Assembly (NCBI RefSeq): GCF_014697475.1
Contig: NZ_JACJRV010000001.1
Location: 1-64,000 of the forward strand
Source of the DNA: Nostoc sp. FACHB-152
GTDB taxonomy: Bacteria; Cyanobacteriota; Cyanobacteriia; Cyanobacteriales; Nostocaceae
Direction of reading: 5' to 3'
Length of the DNA stretch: 64,000 nt
In this document: in pieces, positions 58,386-64,000 of the stretch
Numbering within the stretch: position 1 is the first letter of the stretch
Layout: each line of letters begins with the position of its first letter
Program-made: the position numbers and the translations under genes
Notes under the pieces: generated by a model
The model's database searches: none
Seen by the model: the letters and a program-made list of their open reading frames with translations, nothing else
What the model was told of the DNA's origin: nothing

Positions 58386-58547
58386 TCACACCGCCGTTAC
58401 TTGTGATAAAGCCTCTATTTGAGCAATATTTGGATAGTTAGCTTTTGCAAAATCAATCAATAATATAATTCTTGGACTATCACTGCGATTCCAGGCTTCA
58501 TGCTCCACCGTATCGTCAAAAATAAAGATATCAATATAATAATTAAG
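58386..58547 (-). pseudogene. Remnant of an aspartyl/asparaginyl beta-hydroxylase
   Basis: A frame with no start codon reads YYIDIFIFDDTVEHEAWNRS, then DSPRIILLIDF and a stop, the last segment of AspH-type oxygenases (the FDDTxxHEAWNRSDxxRxxLLIDF block). A stop at 58548 cuts off everything upstream. The remnant overlaps the leader of the neighbouring 2OG-oxygenase gene. A full-length version of this enzyme was probably part of the locus earlier. Confidence 0.75.
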
Positions 58548-58765
58548 CTAAAATCTAATTTACTCCCCACTCCCTACCGCTACGAGTGTTTATAAATTAA
58601 ATAAAACTGCCATATCTGCACAAAATAATGATGAATAGCCAGGAGGATAATCCTCCCAGCAGTTCTCATTCAGTAGAAACGGAAAGTTGAAAGTTCAAGA
58701 ATGTTGAGGCTTTCAACTTTTAACTCTTGTTAGTTAGTTCATTAACTCTGGCTATGAGACAGGTA
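58548..58765. terminator. Spacer with hairpin downstream of the precursor gene
   Basis: AAAGTTGAAAG (58683-58693) and its complement (58710-58720) form an 11-bp stem 45 bases beyond the precursor stop on the minus strand. It would terminate or slow transcription, so that the precursor is made in excess over the downstream genes. A second dyad GGAGGAT-A-ATCCTCC lies at 58642-58656. No gene is seen. Confidence 0.5.
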
Positions 58766-59077
58766 CTAGCAAGCACTACCCCAGCAGCTGCTGATCAATA
58801 CACAGAATGTAAATCTGGTGTCAGAAGGACAGCTACGACCTTTACCACCAGCTACGGCTTCTAAATCGGCTTCGCTGAGTTCTGTATTCACTCTAGAACG
58901 TTGCTCGTTGATGAAAGTATTGACATCATCTGTTGAGAAAGAGTAGCCATTTTCTGCGCCTAGACGTACTGCGGTTTCTGCAAAGTTCTCTGGGCTATCC
59001 ACAGCACCTAGTTGTGCTTGCAGTTCTTGGCTATTTTGAATCAAGGTGTAGAAGTTTTGCAGATTTTGCTTGTTCAT
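58766..59077 (-). CDS. Nif11-leader lanthipeptide precursor
   Basis: A 103-residue precursor. Residues 1-65 form a Nif11-type leader (LQNFYTLIQNSQELQAQLGA, ENGYSFSTDDVNTFINEQ), followed by LSEADLEAVAGG with Gly-Gly at 77-78, the C39 cleavage point. The 25-residue core carries four cysteines (83, 92, 98 and 103) and seven Ser/Thr (82, 85, 87, 90, 96, 97 and 101), enough for up to four thioether rings. Its own terminator-like hairpin lies downstream. It is the only precursor visible in the window, in a locus with a LanM of the ProcM kind. Confidence 0.92.
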   Translation of the reverse strand: MNKQNLQNFYTLIQNSQELQAQLGAVDSPENFAETAVRLGAENGYSFSTDDVNTFINEQRSRVNTELSEADLEAVAGGKGRSCPSDTRFTFCVLISSCWGSAC

Positions 59078-59506
59078 GATAGAGTGTCCTTTGTGATGAT
59101 TAGAGTTTAGTCAGGCAGCATAGGGGATGAGGATGTAGTCGCTTTATTCCTTTTTCCCTGTTTTGCTTTCCGAATAATCTTATAGTATTCAATTTTTTTT
59201 GTAGTCACAATCACATATTTTTAGTTAATAAATCCCAATTTTTTAGGTTAGTGACAAAAAAAGTTTAGTTAGAGATTAATCTAATTTTTAATTGGCTATG
59301 TAGTAATTAAAGGCTTTCGATTTCAATAAAAATAAGGCGACAAATTTATTTTTAAATTTGCGCCTTTAATCTAATTAAAGATGATGTATTAATATCTTGC
59401 TAGCTGTGTTAAGCCAAGAAAAAAATAAAGTCTGTAGGTTGGGTGGAGCGCAGCGTAACCCAACAATTATGTTGGTTTCCACTACGTTACACCCAATCAA
59501 CTAAAA
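59078..59506. promoter_or_regulatory. Promoter region of the precursor gene with a dispersed repeat
   Basis: The 429 bases include the precursor promoter in an AT-rich half (59150-59400). At 59434-59500 lies a dispersed cyanobacterial repeat with GTTGGGT/ACCCAAC arms (59438-59444 and 59458-59464), next to the end of the 59507 gene. No second precursor frame was found. Confidence 0.5.
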
Positions 59507-60568
59507 CTAATTATTCAATAAAGATAAAAACTGTTTTGGAAAGTCTTCCCAGTGAACAACATCATTAGCAATTTCTTGCTTAATTATGGCAGCATTGGGC
59601 AAATGAAGTTGATTACATATTTTCACTAAATCAATAACTGTGGTATACCACAGCAAAGGCACTTGACTACGGCCTGCTGCTAGAAATTGAGATATTAATT
59701 CTATCCCGTTGGCAAGATTACTATTGAATAATGCTTGCTTCATGCGTAACCAGTAATAAGCTGGAGGATAGGTTTCTATCGCATCATCAAATTCTAAGTT
59801 GATGTATTCGGCAATGATTTTCCATAATTCTTGCCCCTCTTGAAGGTTTTTACCTGCTAAAATTAGAGCAATTTCATTAGTTACTAAATTAAAGGTAATA
59901 GAAATAACTTCTGGCGGTAAATTCGCTATGAGGTGAACATCCCAAGAGACTGGGAAGGGTAAGTTTTCTGATTTACCTTCTAAATAGGCTAACAGTTGGC
60001 TACCTAGTTTAACCGCTTCTTTAATTCTTCCACCCCTAGCTTCAGAACGGACTAAATTTTGTACAAGGTGAAGACGGTGTGCAAATAGAACTTGATAGCC
60101 ATATTCTGTTTCTAACACTGCATCTGTAATAATGGCTTCTGTAATATGTGACCAAGCTTGAGCAAAATCACTACGCCGATAATCAAGGTAGGCTTCGGCT
60201 GCTGCTTGGAAGGATTTATATAACAAATTAACTTCAGCAGATACCTGATTAATATCCCAAGTGGTGCGTACTTTTTCCATCAATTGCTCGGCGGTAGCAA
60301 TGTCGCCTTGACGAGCAACATTTAAAGCTTGAGAGCGAGCTTGATTAATCCGATTTAGCAGGAATTTTTCTTTAACTGAGAAACGCTTGTCAATTATATT
60401 AAATAATTCATAGCTGATTAGTTGGTTAACTTTATCGCCATCTCGGTGTGTCATAGCACTAGGTTTTATAGAACCTAATTTATAGTTTTTGAAAGCAGTT
60501 TCACTAAGTTGATAATATAATCTATCAAAAGATGCTTCTACTTCACTAATGCTATTTATAATAGTCAT
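59507..60568 (-). CDS. Uncharacterised helical protein in the lanthipeptide locus
   Basis: A 353-residue protein of unknown family, predicted almost entirely alpha-helical, with repeated helix pairs that recall TPR-like scaffolds (DIATAEQLMEKVRTTWD, DFAQAWSHITEAIITDA, NLQEGQELWKIIAEYI). It has no signal peptide, membrane helix or catalytic motif. The start is placed at the ATG 60568, because the longer frame begins with a TTG. It is read in the same direction as lanM and the precursor. Scaffold, immunity or regulatory roles are all possible; none is shown. Confidence 0.7.
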   Translation of the reverse strand: MTIINSISEVEASFDRLYYQLSETAFKNYKLGSIKPSAMTHRDGDKVNQLISYELFNIIDKRFSVKEKFLLNRINQARSQALNVARQGDIATAEQLMEKVRTTWDINQVSAEVNLLYKSFQAAAEAYLDYRRSDFAQAWSHITEAIITDAVLETEYGYQVLFAHRLHLVQNLVRSEARGGRIKEAVKLGSQLLAYLEGKSENLPFPVSWDVHLIANLPPEVISITFNLVTNEIALILAGKNLQEGQELWKIIAEYINLEFDDAIETYPPAYYWLRMKQALFNSNLANGIELISQFLAAGRSQVPLLWYTTVIDLVKICNQLHLPNAAIIKQEIANDVVHWEDFPKQFLSLLNN

Positions 60569-60818
60569 ATTTTTTGGATTAGAAATCAAAATTACCTGTA
60601 GCAAATAAAAATTATGATGGGTTTACAGATTTGCTAATTCTGAAGCTCATCCGACAATAGTTTTACTAAATGATATATAAATAAGTCTACTCTTTATTAC
60701 CCAACTCTCTGAGCATTTTATAAATCAAATAGGATTGCTATATTAATAATAGTATGTAAACAAATTAAACTAGACAATTCCATATTTTTAGCTATTAAAT
60801 CCCAATTTTTTAGATACT

Positions 60819-61406
60819 TCATTTGTGTTTTAGAGTATGTTGTTTTGCTAGCCAATTTTCTAAGGAATTGCGTCGCTTTTGCGCTATTATTGCTTTGGTT
60901 TTGGCATCAACTGCCTGTTCGGAAGGGAACAAGTTAACGACTTTAGCTGTAAGAATAAACTTTGTGCCGCGTTTAATTACGATAGGAATGGATGAATTAT
61001 GCACTTCCCAAATATTTAAAGGTCGAGGGTGACGTAATGTAGATTCGTTCCATTCTATGTCTTGAGCGTTGGAGTGTTGCTGAAGGATGTGGTAACAGCG
61101 ATTAACCTCAACAGCAACCTTTGTAAAATTCAACATTTCTGCTTCTATCTGTATAGCCAGAGCGTTAATTTTATGTGCTAGAGTTTCTAATTCTTGAATT
61201 CCTTGTATGACTTTTTCTTGAGAAGTATGTTCTTGTTGCTTTTGCACTAATAAATCTTGTGCATATTTTTCCAATGCATCTACCTCTGATTCTAATTGAG
61301 CGATCGCACTTTCTAGAGTGACGAATTCAACTTGGGTTGGGAGTTTGTATTTGTATTTGATAGCAGTGTTTTTGTTTTTAACAAGTGTCAGACTAGAATG
61401 AACCAT
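60819..61406 (-). CDS. Uncharacterised coiled-coil protein in the lanthipeptide locus
   Basis: A 195-residue protein, of which residues 25-110 form a long coiled coil (LESAIAQLESEVDALEKYAQ...) and residues 130-195 a short beta-type region (RPLNIWEVHNSSIPIVIKRG, KFILTAKVVNLFP). I do not recognise the family. The ATG at 61406 is preferred to the TTG at 61454. It lies between lanM and the helical protein on the same strand, 139 bases downstream of the lanM stop. A peptide-carrier or complex-assembly role would suit a coiled coil, but this is only a suggestion. Confidence 0.65.
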   Translation of the reverse strand: MVHSSLTLVKNKNTAIKYKYKLPTQVEFVTLESAIAQLESEVDALEKYAQDLLVQKQQEHTSQEKVIQGIQELETLAHKINALAIQIEAEMLNFTKVAVEVNRCYHILQQHSNAQDIEWNESTLRHPRPLNIWEVHNSSIPIVIKRGTKFILTAKVVNLFPSEQAVDAKTKAIIAQKRRNSLENWLAKQHTLKHK

Positions 61407-61545
61407 ATTTAGTTCCCAAGGGACTTCATCAAAGTGTGTCAGCAACAGCAACACCTATATCTTTAAACCAACCACAAACTCCCATTTTCCGAATTATTGC
61501 GAAATCTTAATGTTTGAGCAGCCTTCGGTTCCCCAGCAACCCTTT

Positions 61546-64000
61546 TTATTGCCACAACAACACAGAAGGCAGAATTTCTGGATAAGCTAACCGCAACAGT
61601 TGATAACCAATACCAGCCGCGCCTTGAAAGAAGCAAGGATGAAATACAGAGTTAGGTAAATTGCCAAAAAACTGATAGTTACCTGTTTTATTTGCTTGCT
61701 GTACTGACATAGTTGCAAGTTCTAGCGCATATTCATACCACTTTGTATGAGAAAGCTTTTGGGCTGCTACTAAGAAAACTTCACTACGACCTAAGTTGCC
61801 ACAGCAGATTTGGTCTATACTTTGCAAACCTGTCTTATGAGTAGTTTGTAATGCAACTTCGATATCAGAGAGAATTTCTTCTGTCTGCTCAATTGACAAG
61901 CCTCCTAATCTTCCCAAAGCGATACCAGGAGCGCCATGACACCAAGTTGACCAAAAAACTGGGGGGGCTGATGGATTATTAATCGGGGTAATTTCTTGCC
62001 AGTTTCCAGCATTAGGATGGAAAAAACTATTTTCGTAAGCGATCGCTTGACGCGCTGCTTCTAAATAGGTGCGATTATCAGTCACAGCATAAAGCCGCAA
62101 CAGTGCATAGGCAATGCCAGCCGCACCATGAGAGTAACCAGTTAAAGGTTTATTAGCTGTGTCTTGTAACACGTAGGCAGATTGACAATAATTGAGCAAA
62201 TGCTCGCCACACTCCATTGCTCGCTGTAAGGTTAATGTATCTGATGTTGTTTCATACAGAGCCAATAGAGATAAAATCGCTCCGGCTGCACCACCAACAA
62301 TATCAAATTTGGTATCTTTAGCGATCGCGGCGGGTGTGAGCAATTTAACAAGTTGCCGCACCTCCTCTTGTAGCTGGGGTAATTCTAAGAATTGGCTAAT
62401 TTTGACCAGAGAGTAAATGATGGAAGGCAACCCTGTAGCACCACCAATACCCATATTCTCGGCTTGGGAATGATCTACTAGCAATGACTTTTGTACTAGT
62501 TGGATGCTTTTTAAAGCTAAGTCACGAAACTCGGTATTACCAGTACAACGAGCTAAAGCGGCAAAGAATAAAGCAATTCCGCAATTGCCATCATATAAGT
62601 TATCACCTAAAGGTTGAAGTTGATAACGTTCTGTAGCCAGGTCAAAGTTTAACCCAATCCAAGTGAGACTACCATCAGTACCAGCGATCGCACGTTTGGC
62701 GATCGCCTTAGCAATTTCCTGCGCTTCTTGCACCAACTGTTCGGATGTCAATGCAGATATATCTTGTGCAGTTTCTCTAGAATCAACCGTTTCAGTTTGC
62801 ATATTTTTTGCAACTCTGGCATAGAAAGCCAACTGAATAATCCCTACCTGCACAGCCAAATTTGCTTCGCTGAATTTTTGCAATCGAGTTAAAACATCGT
62901 TTAAGCTAGGCTGTTGAAAGTACTCAACAATCTTTTGTGCTTCATTTAAAGCTAGAGTATCACTACCAGTTGTAGCGTTAAAGTAGGGAACATCTAACTG
63001 TTCTACTGCCCTCAGTTCAGCCGCCAAAATCTGCCATGCTAAAGGCTTTTTCTGAGGGAATAGAAAAGCTCTACTCAGAAAGTCAGCCTCTATACTCCAA
63101 TCGCGTCCATCGCTGAGGAATTGTGGAGATAAAGCATTGTTCAATATCCTGCCGTAAATCCTCGTGGGACGGAAAATAAATCTTACCTGCTGAGAACGAA
63201 AGGCCGCGAGGACACTATCAGACTCTAACAGAGCTTCTCTATGACTCACCAGAAAACGATACATTTGCTCAAATCCAGTGACTAATTCATCTATATAATC
63301 GTTCGGTGATAATAAAGCTCCATACAACATAGGGATGTTTTTTTGCAAAGGTCGGTTCATGTTCTCAAACCCTTGCTGCATATCATCCGTATTGATAAAC
63401 TTCCATACGGGCATAGGGATAGGTGCTGGTTGACTTTCAACACTACCTAAACCGCTCAAGTCAAAAGCCACAGAATGATCGGCGCTAAAATCCCACATTG
63501 GCAACATCCCTGTAGTCAAGACTGAATCTGAAAGTTGGTCTGTGGCTACAGAAGCTGCTGTTTGTTCTAACAATTCTTCCATCGCTTTTGCTTGGTGGTG
63601 CAAGACTGTTTCCATATCAATCAACACCAAATGTTCACCGCAAGCGATTAAATTTTCATAATGACAATCGCTAGCCCCTAATAAATATAAGAGGCAGAGC
63701 AACATCCCCGCTCTGATGTAAAAACGTTTTGCAGCCGCTTCATCTTCGCAAGGTTGTTGTTCTACATATTCCACCCAACCGTAGGTCTGACGACTCAAAA
63801 TTTTCAGTATTTTAAAGTTTAATTCAGATGCTTCCAGCCCTAGAGATTTGCTAAGTTCTAGGTTTTGATTGCACCACTCTAAAAACTGACAGTATGTAAC
63901 TTCTAAATCTAGATTTTTGGGCTTGTAGATTAGTTTTAATCCAGATGCAAAAGTTAAAGAAATAACTGATTGATTCTGATTATGCAAATCAGACAAACCA
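61546..64000 (-). CDS. lanM: Class II lanthipeptide synthetase LanM, C-terminal part
   Basis: At least 816 residues of a LanM, cut by the right edge; a full protein has about 1000-1080. The dehydratase/kinase-like domain shows GASDCHYENLIACGEHLVLIDMET, and the C-terminal LanC-like cyclase has WCHGAPGI (Cys686 in the visible frame) and ICCGNLGRSE (Cys731-Cys732-Gly). Two adjacent cysteines in place of Cys-His give a zinc site of three cysteines, as in ProcM, known to cyclise many different precursors. It dehydrates Ser/Thr and adds Cys to form lanthionine rings. The N-terminal catalytic parts lie beyond the window. Confidence 0.93.
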   Translation of the reverse strand, partial: GLSDLHNQNQSVISLTFASGLKLIYKPKNLDLEVTYCQFLEWCNQNLELSKSLGLEASELNFKILKILSRQTYGWVEYVEQQPCEDEAAAKRFYIRAGMLLCLLYLLGASDCHYENLIACGEHLVLIDMETVLHHQAKAMEELLEQTAASVATDQLSDSVLTTGMLPMWDFSADHSVAFDLSGLGSVESQPAPIPMPVWKFINTDDMQQGFENMNRPLQKNIPMLYGALLSPNDYIDELVTGFEQMYRFLVSHREALLESDSVLAAFRSQQVRFIFRPTRIYGRILNNALSPQFLSDGRDWSIEADFLSRAFLFPQKKPLAWQILAAELRAVEQLDVPYFNATTGSDTLALNEAQKIVEYFQQPSLNDVLTRLQKFSEANLAVQVGIIQLAFYARVAKNMQTETVDSRETAQDISALTSEQLVQEAQEIAKAIAKRAIAGTDGSLTWIGLNFDLATERYQLQPLGDNLYDGNCGIALFFAALARCTGNTEFRDLALKSIQLVQKSLLVDHSQAENMGIGGATGLPSIIYSLVKISQFLELPQLQEEVRQLVKLLTPAAIAKDTKFDIVGGAAGAILSLLALYETTSDTLTLQRAMECGEHLLNYCQSAYVLQDTANKPLTGYSHGAAGIAYALLRLYAVTDNRTYLEAARQAIAYENSFFHPNAGNWQEITPINNPSAPPVFWSTWCHGAPGIALGRLGGLSIEQTEEILSDIEVALQTTHKTGLQSIDQICCGNLGRSEVFLVAAQKLSHTKWYEYALELATMSVQQANKTGNYQFFGNLPNSVFHPCFFQGAAGIGYQLLRLAYPEILPSVLLWQ

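Noticed and set aside
58548-59506. Additional lanthipeptide precursors around the one at 58766
   Set aside because: No other frame with a Nif11-like leader or Gly-Gly plus Cys-rich tail was found in either flank.

Overview
The window is chromosomal DNA from a cyanobacterium, most likely a filamentous Nostocales-type genome. I base this on frequent HIP1 octamers (GCGATCGC), chlorophyll and bilin biosynthesis genes, a phytochrome with an Rcp1-like response regulator, a Nif11-leader lanthipeptide locus, and many G-rich or hairpin dispersed repeats between genes. I saw no rRNA, tRNA, CRISPR array or intact transposase gene. The organism call is inference from gene content.

Layout. (1) 249-5808: a low-oxygen tetrapyrrole cluster. 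acsF is divergent from hemF, heme oxygenase, hemN and a delta-9 desaturase, and two near-identical palindromes lie in the divergent promoter. (2) 6093-10315: DUF202 membrane protein, LysR regulator, CadD-like and TauE/SafE-like transporters, and a small secreted protein with two repeats. (3) 10316-11496: a gene-free stretch holding an alpha-L-fucosidase remnant and strong hairpins. (4) 11497-20783: a tyrosine/homogentisate degradation region: acetoacetyl-CoA-synthetase-like enzyme, thiolase, heme-oxygenase-like diiron protein, homogentisate dioxygenase, 4-hydroxyphenylpyruvate dioxygenase, an uncharacterised protein and fumarylacetoacetase. Together these can be read as a route from 4-hydroxyphenylpyruvate to fumarate and acetyl-CoA, except that no recognisable maleylacetoacetate isomerase is present. 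(5) 20932-30522: histidine kinase, GNAT, SDR, fasciclin gene plus a decayed fasciclin copy, a rifampicin phosphotransferase homologue, a GFA-family gene with a frameshifted VOC gene upstream, an RTX-like remnant and an EF-hand protein. (6) 30546-44132: Ser/Thr kinase, PLP decarboxylase, response regulator and phytochrome, a DUF262/DUF1524 defence-type gene, a DUF711 protein, a 2OG-Fe dioxygenase and an epimerase. (7) 44606-49754: a GGDEF/EAL protein and a dCache histidine kinase. (8) 49800-64000, all on the minus strand: a class II lanthipeptide system with a LanM of the CCG (ProcM-like) type running off the right edge, two unknown proteins, one Nif11-type precursor with a four-cysteine core, a 2OG-type oxygenase, a GNAT, and a three-protein NHLM export machine (HlyD, C39 peptidase-ABC, second ABC).

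The strongest leads for new biology are the lanthipeptide locus with its accessory oxygenase and two unknown genes, and the homogentisate cluster with an unknown protein translationally coupled to fumarylacetoacetase and a diiron oxidase-like partner. Decayed genes (fucosidase, fasciclin, VOC, RTX, AspH) and repeat families show that the intergenic regions are actively rearranged.
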